64,000 nt of DNA, taken from the NCBI RefSeq assembly GCF_964355755.1, contig NC_092680.1:3509001-3573000 (forward strand). The letters are read 5' to 3'. The notes under the pieces were generated by a model, which had not been told where the DNA came from, searched no databases, and saw only the letters and a program-made list of their open reading frames with translations. Below are positions 12,585 to 25,970 of this stretch, one piece after another. Each line of letters begins with the position of its first letter. Position 1 is the stretch's first letter. The translations under genes and the position numbers were made by a program. The stretch is from Antedon mediterranea (Eukaryota > Echinodermata > Crinoidea > Comatulida > Antedonidae).

Positions 12585-13785
12585 AGTCCCTAATTCAAAT
12601 TCTGGTTTAGCTTTGAATCCGCCATTTAATGACGATTTTGTATGAAAGTAAACTTAGGGCACCTTTACGAAAGATTAACTTTGAACCAATCATCGCGTTC
12701 CTGTCATTGCTGCCGTGCGACTAATGTTAGGCCTATGGATGATAGCAAAGACAGACGAGCATTGAAAGAAAACCATCCCGAAGTAAACAGTTAATGGCAC
12801 GCTTTGTTGATCTCGAGAAGAGCGTCTGTCAGGGAGTGATCAGGCCTGGGATGGTGAATTGTACGTTTTCTTGTGGTTATGTGAAACATGAAGTAGGCCT
12901 AATTTTCACACAATGATGATTTAGTGACGAAAAAAGCTTGATAAATACAATTAAGCATGGTAGGCCTAGTGTCATGGTTAGAACACTGAAGATGAGCGCA
13001 ATAGGACCTAAGCACCGCCAATTAGATCCCACGCCCGCCCTACACCCTCCACCCTCCGTCGCATCCCATTCAGGGCCGGCTCTGAATGCATGTAATTTAC
13101 CATATCAAGAATGCGGTATCATCTCGGCATATACCGTATGGGAAATCTCACATACTTAAACAGATGAATATAGGCCTAGTTAGGTTAATAATGTAGGCCT
13201 ATAATATATAATTCACCGCAAATCAATACCCTAACTTTAGCGCGCATTGCGCGAACGAAACTCAAACAGTTCGACGAGTTTCAAACACTTTAAATAATTA
13301 ATGAGACGCGATTGTTTTTAAAACGCGTTTTTATTTATTTACGAGACGCAATTGTTCAAATACATACGATACGCTGTCTGTGTACATTATAATGAAATAG
13401 GAAACGTTGAAACGGCATGCATCTGGTGGGATAACCATGGTAACTATATACCCGACTACATTAGTGGCTAATTGTCCGTGTGATGATTGTTGCCGTATTC
13501 AAATCCGTAAATTGTGCGTTAAACGAAAACAAACACTGACTACAAAGGCGAACAAACGCTCGCGGGCGCAATTATTGAAATAATGTTTAAATATTCATTC
13601 ATAGGCTCAACAACTCCATTTGTGTTATTTTTATTAATATCGATTACGTCATCATTTATTCATATACAAAATTAACAGTTAGTTTTGTGTTATGATATAT
13701 TCATTAGCGTGGTGGAGGTGTTATGTTTATATGCATTGCGAAGGAGGAGTAAGGTTCGAATAGTTTTACTTGTTAGAATTTAAGT
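12585..13785. other. Intergenic with possible tRNA-derived SINE remnant (12950-13040)
   Basis: No gene recognised. At about 12960-13045, a segment resembling a tRNA A box (cctagtgtcatggttagaac) is followed about 50 bases on by a weak B-box-like stretch ending gatccca. This would fit an old tRNA-derived SINE head, but the B box is poor. TAGGCCTA words occur at 12729, 12894, 12961, 13171 and 13193. Confidence 0.3.
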
Positions 13786-13839
13786 AGGCCTTACATACAT
13801 ACATAAATATTATAGTAGGTGCATGGCATATGATTTCAT

Positions 13840-14290
13840 CTATTCTGCAGTAAATACATAATTAAATTTTATAGTAAGTATATTATGTCCTGTGGTTTCA
13901 TCTAATTACTGCAGTTAATACATTTTATAGTACGTATTTGTCCGAAGATTTCATCTATTTACTGCAGTACATAAATATATCTTTTATTAAATAATGGCCT
14001 CTATGATTTCATATCTTTACTGCAGTAAATAGATTCATTCTATAGTGTAAATATATTGCCCTATAGGCTATGATCTATGATTTCATTTTGTGCAGTAAAT
14101 CATTAAATCAATGCATCTTAGAACTTATAGCAGCTTATAGTCAGTTTTAAATGGCTTATGATTACCTCGTCGTATTCACTTTACTACAGTAAATAAATAC
14201 ACAATTGGCCTATCACTATAACTACTTACTGCAGTAAATAATTACACAATTGGCCTATTATTATAACTAGTTTACTGCAGTAAATAAATA
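13840..14290. repeat. Degenerate array of TTTACTGCAGTAAATA palindromes
   Basis: Eight copies of a palindromic core, tttactgcagtaaa, or close variants occur at about 13846, 13909, 13960, 14020, 14090, 14183, 14226 and 14271. They are embedded in a loosely conserved unit of about 45-90 bp that also contains gatttcat and aatacat. Spacing is irregular, so this is an old tandem array in which the palindrome has been kept better than the rest. Confidence 0.85.
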
Positions 14291-14300
14291 TAAAATAAAT

Positions 14301-15387
14301 TTAAATTTTGGACGTCAGATAGGGTGTTATGACACTGATATATATTGCCCTTTGTAGGCTTATTATGAATGTTAAGATTGTATAAAATAACAGTTGTATT
14401 TTTAAAACTGTTAACATATCGTTTCACATAATAGATCTAAGATAAATGCGTTGTCTTTATTGAATTGGATTTTTCACGTTCTCAAAAGATGACATTTAAA
14501 GCTGCAAAGCACGTACATACATTGATCCCATATTAACCTATAATCAGTGGCTAAAATGTAATTAATGTGCAATAATATTCATAATACTCGGCAAGACATT
14601 ATCTCTTTATAATCTACGCGGACACTTTACAAAGCTTGAAACAATAAGGCATTCTTAATCATAATGTTCGTGTGAAATATAATGATATGACAGATTAAAA
14701 AATGCTAGGCTGACAAAGCAACGTCGGAGGGCATTATAAGGGACATCAATCACAATCTTCGGCCTGTGTTCGTTTTCTTTGTTAGGGGTGAAAAATAAAT
14801 CGCAAAGGCCTACAAGGTTTGAGAGCCCTTGAGCATGACGTGCGCTCGTGCTCAGAGCTGCTTCGGGTGTGTGTAGCGCATCGAGGATGAGCGACATGAC
14901 TACTGCGGTAGATTTTGTTACTGGGGAAACGTATGATTGGTTGGAAGAGCGTTTTTGATTAATCAAATGGCCGCTGGGGATTCTGGCGATGAAAATACAT
15001 CAAAAGTGATAATCAACAATCAAGAATAAATCTATAAGAATGAAAAATGAAGATTAGAAAGTTTGTGGTGAGACAAGACTGTATAACCTGTGTCATAAAA
15101 TGATGTCATCATTGTCATGTTGTCATATAGGCATACACATAAAAATTAATTTTGTATCATCGTCATATTCATTTTCATAACCCTCATAAGAGATAATATT
15201 TGTCTGTTTTTACTTTTTAACTTACGTAATTTACAGAAGAAACATAAATTATTATGATTATATTTTTTTAATCGCCATTATTTACTGGTGGTGTTTGAGG
15301 TGTGACTGTTCCACTGTCTCATTCCCGGGGTTTGGTGACATTAAGGGCAATATGGGTAATGACATAATTCAATTCTCGATCTACTCT
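14301..15387. other. Intergenic, no feature seen
   Basis: A 103-codon ORF on the minus strand (14966-14655) has no recognisable domain or splice signals. I do not call it a gene. Confidence 0.45.
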
Positions 15388-15519
15388 TAAAAACCCCATT
15401 TGTGCCCATATAGACACGATGATGTCATCTCACTACCATATTTAAGCATACCACTACCACATTTGGGCACATCACACTTTTTTTTATCAAACTAGTTTGA
15501 TAGTGCTGACAGAGCTGAA
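15388..15519. mobile_element. MITE fragment, CTCTGTCTACACTATCAAAC family
   Basis: It contains the family's internal signature (tgtgcccatat, gatgatgtcat, cactaccatatttaagcat, tttgggcacatcacac) and ends with the terminal repeat caaactagtttgatagtgct gacagagct. Only one terminal repeat is present; the left end is truncated. Confidence 0.8.
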
Positions 15520-17668
15520 GACATAAAAGAAGCATATACATTTATAAGATAATTTGATCATGGACAAATATTTGAAATCTTTATATGAGACTTTGTGTGA
15601 AGCGAGTGAATCTGACAAGTAATTGATCGCAATAGCTGGAGTGTTTTGCAATTGCAAGATGAGAGTTTGCCGTGTTGTCCGACAACAGGAAATATCATAT
15701 TAATAACTATGTGCGATGGTCCACTCAAGATGCTGGTTCATATTCTATACGTTTAACAATTAAATTTCGATTTGCTGTTATCAGATACCGGCCATACGAT
15801 AGTTAAATGTGTGTGTACTGCCTCCTGTTTTTTGTCGAGTTCTTGTAATTCCAAACCCCGTCCAAACATGAGACGCGATGTAAGAAATGGTTGAAAATGA
15901 CAGGTTATGGTATGGAAGAACATTGACGTACAATTCATATACATTTTCATAATGTTTTTTTGTTAAACTTTAATGTTTTATTTCAGATTGCAATCAATTT
16001 TCCTCGTATTGTATCGAGGGTAAGAATGGTTGGAACATTGTATAGCCATATGGACACTGAAACAATAGTCTAAAAATAGCTCTAAAACTGGATTTAAGAA
16101 TTTACAATAGAAAACCGAACGAAAAAAAAAAATTACCAACTAATAGTAAAAAAAAAGCGCTGATTGATTGATAGTCATGAATTGTTACCAAAAGATAAAA
16201 ATAAAACTTTTCGATCTCCAAAGTAATTCAGCTAGCCCTGTTCGCTTTAATCTTTTCGATTCTTTGTCTTTCTAAATGCCAATTCATTTAACCTTTATTT
16301 AGAAACAGTTCAAAGAAGCATACATTTACAATAACTTAAATAGTAACAATAAATAAGAATTGTTTCAGGGATCGGAAAAAGAAGTAAAAGAACCCCTAAA
16401 TATAATGGAATGTATATAAATTATAATCCTAAAAAATCAGAAATATTTCAGATATTTCATTTAAGAAATACAAATTTAACTATAACTGCACATTATGATT
16501 GTTGTTCAATGGGTATCGGACATTTTGAAGAAAATATTGTTAATTTTGAATGGTATTATACAAATACAGGTAAGCATAATTACCGATATCTCAAGTTGGT
16601 ACCGAAGTACAAGCGTGAGGAGCCAATTATCATGTTCAAGAAACGAATATATTGTTAATAGTTAACAATGAATCTTATTTATAGATTTTAATTAATTTGT
16701 GCATGTTTTATAAACGATTTGTATATATTATATATTTATTCGATTCGATTTTATTATTTGTAAAGGCTTGTTGTAAATAGATTTAATTTCATAAATTACA
16801 ACCACTTATGCGGTTAAAATTTGGCTGAGGATGGTGTGTGGGTCAGAAAAGCCGAATATGAGCCTCGGGGGGGGGGGGGCGAATTGTTTCCACTCTCGAA
16901 CGCACTGTTTGTCCTCTTTTCTGTTTCACATTTTGTGTCGTATAACGTATGATAAATGTTCCGCATTTTCATATTGATTTAAAGGCAGAATGCGACGTAA
17001 AATGAATGTAATTTTGTCATGGTCTATTCCCCACGGGAATGTACATAGATCAGTTCGTGGTTTATTCGCCTCTCGTCTGGGTCGGTTTGCCGAGGCCTAG
17101 AATTCCAGCGAGAGCAGTGAAATTATCGACAGTCGGGCTGGAGCATTGACAGAAAACAATAACTAAAACGGCAGATGAACATTCACTAGCGATATGTGAT
17201 AGGCTGTAGATGGGCTCGAGTGACATTTTGATTAAAATTCTATGTCATCTTTATTATTGAGCTCTAGATAATAATGGTAATCATCGATTTAGAAGGAGAT
17301 GTATGGTCTTTTCTTCGGGTTGCAAGCGAGTACGGTACCGGCATGCATGACACGATCAAATACAGGCCACATAATCAATTCCACGAAAAGCTGTATTTAC
17401 ACGTAACACAAATTGATCTTATTATATTAGTTAGGCCTATTTTTTTTTAACACATTATTAAATGCATTTTTTATCGTTTGTGTCTGAAGGACGGTGCTCA
17501 ATATGATGAGTTGTAAACATAATTTTATTGTGTGGAGTTGGACAAAAAAATTATCAGTGGGCGGATATTTACGTTATGTTATGAAAGAATAAATACAAAA
17601 TTTGCATTTTGAGAACATTTATAACTAACGAGATCGAATGTTACTACTGAAATACCAATAAATACGCC
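15520..17668. other. Intergenic, no gene seen
   Basis: AT-rich. An 82-codon plus-strand ORF (16410-16658) has an even amino-acid mix but no domain I recognise. A 13-base G run lies at 16867-16879. Nothing else could be supported. Confidence 0.45.
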
Positions 17669-17991
17669 TGAAGATGTATTGTCCCCCTAAAAAATAATTG
17701 TTGTTGTTGAATATGCCATTTTAATATCACACAATAGATGTCTATCTTCAATAAAAATTAAATAAAAAAATGTATTTACCTGAAAAAATGTAATTTAAAG
17801 CAGATATAGTCAAATTGTTTGCCAACCAATGGTTTTTGGTTGAATTTGACCATTTATTTTGTCATTTTATATGAGAAAACATTTTTTTGTTCTTAACGGT
17901 GGAAGTGATTAACTTTATAAAAACTACAAAATAACCTATTCAAAAGTCTGATTTAAGTTTTTTCATGTCTTTAACTGAAATACATCTTTAA
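17669..17991. mobile_element. MITE, TTAAAGATGTATTGTCC family (copy 2)
   Basis: It starts gaagatgtattgtcccccta and ends tttaactgaaatacatcttt. The internal landmarks aatatgccattttaatatca, aaaatgtatttacctgaaaa, gtgattaactttataaaaac and ctgatttaagttttttcatg match the other copies. It is about 320 bp with no ORF, so it would be a non-autonomous element. Confidence 0.85.
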
Positions 17992-18517
17992 CTGAAACAT
18001 TTAATAAAAATTTATATATAGATTACGCTCAAATCACCACAATGGTACTCGGGACAGATATTGATTTAGCTGTTTTTTTCATTCAACATTATCATAATAA
18101 CTAATTATCATTCGTTAGGCATAACTTATACCTCCATGGCCTAACCGACAGGCCTGTAATCAGCCCATAGACCAATTCTTATAGCATGTTATCATTTTAC
18201 AATTCCTTTAATTAATTTAGATATCATTTCTTGGCACCTTTCAGATGCGTTCTTGCTTGATTAAATGACGCGTGACCAGCTCCCTAATCCCCTTCCCATG
18301 TAGCACGTGCGTTAGGATTATTTACAGCTGATCCGTTAATCTCATTCGCTTTACTGATTATAACCCAATAGCAGAATGCTGTGGTTACAAAACAATTGTA
18401 ATGTGGTGGTCTGCAGATTTTAATATGGATATCCTGTATATTATTATATAGGCCTTATACATTATATTCTGGCTGTTTTACTTTATTAATTTGATTTACC
18501 TTTTTGCTTACTTTATT

Positions 18518-18685
18518 TTGTATCTCCACTGAGATCCAGCCACTGATACCCACAGCATTGTTATTTTGTATCTCCACTGAGATTCAGCCACTGATACCTA
18601 CAGCATTGTCATTTTGTCAGTGCTTATTTTTATTTTATACCTCCATTAAGATCCAGCCACTGATACTCACAGCAGTCTTTATTTT
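18518..18685. repeat. 48 bp tandem repeat, three copies
   Basis: Unit: attttgtatctccactgaga followed by tccagccactgatacccaca gcattgtt. Copies start at about 18518, 18566 and 18635; the third is preceded by a 20-base insertion. The ORF across it is a by-product. Confidence 0.9.
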
Positions 18686-18699
18686 CAGCAATATGCATT

Positions 18700-19903
18700 T
18701 GGATCCTTATACATGTTATAAATTGTGGAGATTAAAATCGTAGAAGTTTGTATTTTCTTCTTTTTTTTTTACCAAACCAATGCAATAAATTCAATAATTT
18801 GTGTTCTTCTTGGCCTAAAAATTACCTTTTATCGATTTTGACTTTCCTAGCATAACGCAAATATGACACAATATTATAGCTTATTTAGATTTGACTAAAC
18901 CTACCACGGATCCACCACGTGCTCCAAGATGTTTAATGTATATTCATATAATTTTATATTATTTAAGACATTTCTTGTACAGGAAAACGGTGTTGCGTAT
19001 TCATTACCTTCGTAAACACGTTTACAACCGATAAAAATTAATACAAATCCTCGCGAAGAAAATAGTCCGTGGTTGTTCCATTAATTACAGGATTACACAC
19101 GGTGTAAAATTTTTTTACCATAAACATAATTTATAAAAATATATGTTTGATTACGAGGCAAGAATAGCGTTCTGTTTTATTCAATTCCGGATCGTCGCTG
19201 TCATACGATGTCACTTGTGTATGATATATCTATCGTATAACACAATCAAAGCTCTCGTCTGCGCACGAACAACTAACATTTGTCCTGATAATTGGCAGAC
19301 TCCAAAACTGAGACGTGAGTTGTCGTCGTGGCCACTCAATATCGCAACAGACGATCGGTACACACTCGGCACGCGCGCTCAAACCGCTAGCCATCTGTCA
19401 CAGATTTGGAAAAAATCAAGCCTGCGGCCTAGAAAACATAATAAATACAAACATAAAAAAATTAAGCTATTTTAAAGCTATGTTAATGATGAGCTGGATC
19501 ACATTAAAAATCATGATGCTATATTTCTATTAAAAGCAGCTAATATTATTACACCATTTGTAATGTTTTTTTATAGCTTGATAAAAATTCATTACAATAT
19601 TCATTTCTTAAAGATTCTACGTTGTGATTGGCTGTAACTTATAAGTAAACAACCGACACCGACAACTTATACGCGCGTATACGTCACAAATCGTGAATGA
19701 GTGTTTACATATAAGTACACAATTATTATTTTTATTATCGCGTTTAAGTCATGAATACGATTCACCCTTATTTATTAACGCACGTATCGCAATCATTAGC
19801 ACATGATCATTACAATATGGTTATTTTTAACATAAGAAGTGTTTATTAATTTTGCCATAATGACAATTTGTCAGGATTGTTCAATGTGTAAATAAATTAA
19901 TTG
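18700..19903. other. Intergenic, no gene seen
   Basis: A 110-codon plus-strand ORF (19143-19475) lies in a locally GC-richer stretch, but I recognise no domain and see no clear splice or start context. Confidence 0.4.
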
Positions 19904-20192
19904 ACTCGACTATCAGGTATGGTACGCAAACTTCTGTGTGTAAATTTATTGTGAAAACTCGATTATCGGGTATGGTACGCAAACTTCTGTATGTAAATTT
20001 ATTGTGGAGACTGGACTATCAGGTATGGTACGCAAACTTCTGTATGTAAATTTATTGTGGAGACTGGACTATCAGGTATGGTACGCAAAGTTATATATGT
20101 AAATTTATTGTGAAAACTCGACTATAAGGTATGGTACGCAAACTTCTGTATGTAAATTAATTGTGAAAACTCGAATATAGGGTATGATACGC
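19904..20192. repeat. 53 bp tandem array, about 5.5 copies
   Basis: Unit core: actatcaggtatggtacgca aacttctg, then tgtaaatttattgtg. Neighbouring copies differ at a few sites (ctcgactatc versus ctggactatc) and the last copy has diverged. Confidence 0.93.
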
Positions 20193-21740
20193 AGACTATG
20201 CATTTTAATGTTTAGGCATGGGGAAAGCTAACAATAAGCCTAATATTAGTAATAAAACGCTCTTGGAAATAATGTTAACAATTATAAAATGTTAAGATAA
20301 ATATGAAATATAAAATTGATTTGATTACAACTTATTTTAAAATAATTTAATAAAAAAGTAAACTTCATAGAGTAAATATTCGTTGATGATATAATTAATG
20401 TCGACTGGCACGAATAATATTACTCTTTCAACTAACTTTTAACTCGCCCGACGGGATGAATTTTAAATACAGTATATCTTATATAGTTCTGAACCATCTT
20501 TACTACTCCTACTGCAGCATATGAGTTATAACGCTAATATGATAATAATTCCGCGTGACGAAAATCTAGATTCAAAATTTGTCAAATTTGCGGCAAATAT
20601 ATTGATTACAAAAGGTTCGTGTAAGAAGACAGAACACACATGTAATAGGTTTTTAAAAGACAGATGGGATGATGAACTTGTATGATGATATTGAGTTGTT
20701 CATTGTGATGAATGACTGAATCTTCAGTCTTGCCGCAGTTCATTGAAAAAATTAATTAAGTCTATATCCATTCGTGTAATGTTATCGGGTGGAGTATCAC
20801 TCATGTCTCCCCACCCTTTCTTATGAATTGTTCCCTTAAATCAACCAATATCTGTTTTGAGGTTAGGGCATGGAGCTATAAAATGTTATACTTCCATGTT
20901 CGGAGCTCTCTCTCTCTCTAATTTTATACCTTAGTTAGGTTAGTGTTCAACAGTTGTTGGCGGTTTAGAAGCCGACATGTTGTGACCACACAATTGTAAA
21001 AGAGGTCTCTTCTTTTCCAAAAATAAATCCAACTTTTAATGTCTCGTAGGCCTAGACTTTCCCGTAACTGAGAAATGAGGTGGCAGCTACAATAACCTGG
21101 TTTATTTAAGCAACGAAATTGGACTAGCAGTATTGCCTTTTGGCGCCTAGCTCGATGCATTCATCCCATAGATGTTCTTGTTCTCTAGATTAATTTACAA
21201 TAAAGTTCTCGCCTTCTGTGACTCTGTGTATCTTTGCCTGTGCAAAACCGTTGTCAGTGTTTAATTTAGTATATGCATTCTAATCATTATAAAGTCATTT
21301 ATTTGATTAGGTTTTCGATGAATCTTCTTTGTTATCGTTACCGTTTGAGAAAACCACGTTTAGCGCGGGTGCGTTCAAATTAATAATACGAAACAGTTTA
21401 ATTATTTCGTCTGTTTTCATCATTCTGGCTCTACATGATCAATACCGCGACAGCTTTTAGAACAGACATTATAATAAGCAATCAGTCCCATGTTGATAAA
21501 AATAAGTTTTAGTAGGTCGATTGTATGAGGTCGATTTAATTGCTCCTCCCATAAGGGTCACGTCATGTCCAAGCCATGTACTCGCGCTCATTCATCTATT
21601 ATCTACGACACGAACTGTGTGAACTAGTAATAGTATACACTAAAGATATTCTATGTTTTTAAAGTTACAGTTATATAGTTCTACCACTCTGATGAGTGAA
21701 CCAATGCCCTGGCTGATTAATTACGCCGCCAACCACTCAG
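20193..21740. other. Intergenic, no feature seen
   Basis: No coding or repeat feature recognised apart from a short (tc)n run at about 20905-20920. Confidence 0.45.
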
Positions 21741-21920
21741 TTAAGCGTGGTTCCCACTAGCGACGCAACACAAGGACGTAACGCAACGCAAGTGAATTGA
21801 CCAATCACAAGCGATGGCTTATTCGCTTGTGCTAACTGTCTATAATTTCGCTTGTCATTGGTTAAAACGCTTGCGTTGCGTTTACGTCCTTGCGTTACGT
21901 TCTAGTGGGAACAAACCTTT
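21741..21920. mobile_element. Foldback MITE, TTGGTTCCCACTAG family (copy 1)
   Basis: Ends are aagcgtggttcccactag and ctagtgggaacaaaccttt. Inside, gcaaggacgtaacgcaacgc-type segments on the left are mirrored by gcttgcgttgcgtttacgtc on the right, so almost the whole 180 bp folds back. Copies 2 and 3 are at 25971 and 27095. Confidence 0.88.
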
Positions 21921-22699
21921 ATCGACCGCACTTCAAAATGAATACGCTGTACGCGGTACATTCGCCCATACTGGTAATTTTATTATACTTTTTAGATTCT
22001 TTAAAAATGAAAAATATAACAGCTAAAACCGGTAACACACCACCATGAGTAAAACCTTCCTGTTTGGTTTCCTGATACGTATTATGTTTTCATGATGTGC
22101 ATCTCAAGAAAAATCTCACCTTTTTTGTACACGTGATCACATGATGTGACGTATTTCACTCGTGGCCACGCGTACAATCGCGATAAATTGATGACACAGC
22201 TTCGTAAAAAAAATATCTGTCGCAAGTCCTTTTCGCGCCTGTCTTTTATCGTCTGTTAGGTTGACAAAGCAACAGAAATGTCGTCTTAGAAACTGGGTTT
22301 TCTTTCTGGTCTTTCCTATGAGGTCATCGACAACAGAAAATATTGAAAATTGTTTTCAGAGTAATTAAAGTGTAAAATCTGGTCTCATTGTCTGCTATTT
22401 TCAAATGCTCTAACTTTCGCTGTGTTTTAAAACAAGGTTTATTCATGGTTACTGAATGCCTACAATTGGGCGCAACTTAAGTTTCCTTTGTTGTGTTTCT
22501 TAACAGTTAAAATAGTTTGTGTACCCCAGAACTAATAATTAATATTGATTGACTCATCACCTACCTCTGCATCCTTCTGCTGCCTTAAAAACCCTTATGG
22601 ATAGCGAGTCAAGTGCAAAGTTTTGACAAACCTTTGTTTATTTCGATAGCATCTCAAACACATAGTTAATGAATAAAAAAAAAGATGTATCAGTATCGC
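21921..22699. other. Intergenic, no feature seen
   Basis: No gene or repeat recognised. Confidence 0.45.
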
Positions 22700-22890
22700 C
22701 ATCGTTTGTTTTACGCGCGCGTACAAAAGCCTTATCATTATCATTATCTTTGGTACGCGCGCGTACAAAAGCCGTATTGTTACAATCATCGTTTGTACGC
22801 GCGTTTACAAAAGCCGCATTGTTAAAATCATCTTTGTACGCGCACGTACAAAAGCCGTATTGTTACAATCATCATTTGTACGCACGCGTC
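22700..22890. repeat. 42 bp tandem array with GTACGCGCGCGTAC palindrome
   Basis: Four to five copies of a 42 bp unit: gtacgcgcgcgtacaaaagc followed by cgtattgttacaatcatcgt tt. The alternating purine-pyrimidine palindrome is the best conserved part, although copies vary (cgcgttt, cgcacg, cacgcg). Confidence 0.93.
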
Positions 22891-24010
22891 AATGCTTTGT
22901 TTTTTCTTAAGCTCACTAATCATGTTTAAATTGGCTATTTTACTGGCGTATTCATACTAAGCATTTACAAACAATCAGTTGTGTTTTAAATACTGTAATT
23001 TTGGCTAACTATTTACGATACAGTAGGCCCAATTCACCTGTGACAATTGTTCATTGACAGCTCGTATAATGTTATACTTACATCTGTATCTTAATTAACC
23101 CAATAAATATGTTTTATAATAAAGATAATACAGTACTGTGAAAAGTGTCATGTAATAGAACCAAGACCGAATATAATGTGCTTTGGATATATAGTTCTAA
23201 TTAACTTATTTAATCAGTACATTTTTACCAATTTAAATTAGTCTTGGGAAATAGATTAATATTTTGATGATAACGCGAACACTAATTCGTCCGACGAGAA
23301 CACAATTTTCTCGATTTAATCGCGTTCCTAATACTCAATAGAGTGAGTTAATCATTGCGAGCGCGCGTGATATGAATATTAATTAACCTTGTGTGTTCCC
23401 AGATATGATAACAGTATCGTTTGATTAAAATGAAATCGAATCGTATTTTCTTAGACCATGGATGAACAACAATAATAATACGCAAAGGCTAGAAAGAATC
23501 CCGTGGAATTAAACTACATGGTAGAGTATTTTATTACCATACGTAGAATTAGACCAGTTGAATTGGTACTGTGTTTTCATTTTAAAGATAGCAATATTAT
23601 TTTTGGTGATGAATAATATCATAGGTGGGATCTATTGAGCCTACTGAACACGTCTCCATGGACGAATGAAATTATTCTCTCCATAGAGCTCCCCAGACTA
23701 GAATATTCTCCTTTATGGATCCTTATCTGAGCATAGATACAATACGGTACAGTAGATATAGCACTCACAGCACCGTACTATAGTCACTTCCAAAACTGTT
23801 TTCTCCCTGGATCGACCCAACAAACTATAACATTCTTCCGTTTAAGGGCCATTGCGAAAAACGGGACGGGAACAATGTTCGTGTGGACGTAGGCATTCTG
23901 TCCGCCAAAACAAATTTAGCTCCAGCTGTCAATCTTAATGTGATCGATATTTGATTAAATATGCTGTTTATGATAAATCGTGCAACGGTTACAATTTTGT
24001 ACGTATATGC
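22891..24010. other. Intergenic, no feature seen
   Basis: No gene or repeat recognised. Confidence 0.45.
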
Positions 24011-24014
24011 ATAT

Positions 24015-24425
24015 TTATCATAAATATCATTATCAGCATCATCATTGATATCATCATTATAATCGTCATTATTATCATGGTCATCATCACTATCATTATT
24101 CTAATATTTAGATCGTCATATTCACCATTCAAATCATCTGCATCATCATTATCAACATAGCGTCATTATCATCATCATCGCCATCACCACCATCATCATT
24201 ATCACCACCATCATCATCACGATTACCATCATTATCATCATACATCATCATTACCATCATCATCATCATCATACAGTACATCATCATCATCATACATCAG
24301 CATCACCATCATTACCATTATTATCATATCCATTATCACCCTCATCATTGTCATCATCACCATCATCACAATCACCCTCATCATTATCATCATCATTATC
24401 ATCATCACCATCATCATCATCATCC
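24015..24425. repeat. (ATC/ATT)n trinucleotide repeat tract
   Basis: About 400 bp of imperfect catcatcat/attatcatc repeats. ORFs on either strand read Met/Asp/Ile homopolymer-like peptides and are artefacts of the repeat. Confidence 0.97.
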
Positions 24426-25970
24426 TTCTCCCACCGCACCGCCCAAATCGCTGTTTTATCTGATACCTCTCCGTTTATTTTCAAGAATTGACTAAGACGA
24501 TATTAAATTTTCATAATATTAAATACAAACTAATATTAGTTAAACTGATACCGTTGCAATTTCTGTACTCATATCCGGTTTGTATTCCAACTTCAATTGA
24601 GGTTCAAGTTAAATGTAATTAAAGCAATAAGACAACATTGTGATCGTATCAACTCACTCAGCGATCATTTCCTGGGGTGGGATGAATATTAGGCTTAAGG
24701 ATGAAAAACAATCATTTTATAACGACATTGAATTTAACGATAACATAAGCAACGTTGATGATGAAAAAAAAATAAAGAAAATCATGAATGTTTTCCTGGG
24801 GTGGTAGTATATCCACCCGATTCTCAGTTTTGTTTAGTACCATAGGCAACATTCGAAATACAGTATATCATGTGTTCACATGTGAAGGCTGTATTATGGA
24901 GGGGGTATATAGGCTAATAGGTTAAGCTAGGAATTATGATTTAAGCTTTACATGATATGTTTCACATGTGATACCACTGTATCCTATGACCTGACAAGAT
25001 ACAGTACCGTAGCGAGAATCGGCATAGTATCACACTGAAAAATATCACAGTATATGAATTTTGATAAAAGTAATCTTAGAGCGACAATTATCAAACCTCG
25101 GGGTCGCTTTTATCTATTTATTTAATTTAAAAAAAATCTAATCATAAAATTACCTTTTTGTTTGAAATATTAACAAGAAATTTGATTACGCAATTCTATC
25201 TATTGGGTTGCATTGTTCCCAAGGACGCTAGAAGCATTTTGTTGTATTATTTTGACTTTATAGGCCTAGTAGATTGCGTGCGTTGAAGCGCTGCTCTTAT
25301 ATAAGAAATCACAATGCAGTTTGTACGAACATGATAGAAATAAGATTATTATAAAGTATTTAAGTAGAAAGCCAAATAAAGAACGTGGTGCTACTCAATC
25401 TCAAGTATCTTAGTAAATCGAAATTTAATTACTTTAATTAATTTATTAAGCAAATAAAAAAGTGAATTCTTATTCATGAGTTGATCACGCCTATATCCAG
25501 CATGGTATTTTTCTAAATAAAACAAATGATGACAATTTGTGTTGAGTACAGTTTTACTTTAAATTCTGCCAAAAAGAATAGAATTTTAAAATGTAAGAAT
25601 GTCCTATTTAAAACGGTTTACGTTTACGTAACGTCTAGATGCTGTCAACGTAATAAGGATGGTCACGTGTAAACAATGGGCACGTGCGGTTTATTCAAAT
25701 ATTTAATAATCGGGTTAATTTAACGATTTAATCATCACCCAACCAACACGTTGACGGCTCGTCACACACAAACCCACTCGATAAACTGAACAAACATTAA
25801 ATATTATGGTAATAAAATAAATTGAAAATTGAAAACGCTTGGGGCAACATTTGCTAAAACTTTGCAATCGTAATCTCCTCTATGTTCGTGTTATCAGTAA
25901 AAATATTTTACAATTTTTTGGGAAATTATTAAATTAATGATTTGACAATCGTCGACACGTAATAAAGCTT
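24426..25970. other. Intergenic; two close CACGTG E-boxes at 25664-25686
   Basis: No gene recognised. Two CACGTG motifs (25664-25669, 25681-25686) flank a gtaaacaa forkhead-like motif (25668-25675). This is possible regulatory DNA but unproven. Confidence 0.4.

Noticed and set aside
14655-14966. 103-codon minus-strand ORF as a gene
   Set aside because: No recognisable domain, no splice or promoter context, and it is isolated. ORFs of this length are expected by chance in 64 kb.
16410-16658. 82-codon plus-strand ORF
   Set aside because: Composition is protein-like, but there are no domain, splice or promoter signals.
19143-19533. 110- and 72-codon overlapping plus-strand ORFs
   Set aside because: Two frames are open in the same local GC-richer DNA and there is no similarity I recognise.
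23951-24484. Ile-, Met- and Asp-rich ORFs
   Set aside because: They are direct readings of the (ATC/ATT)n repeat.
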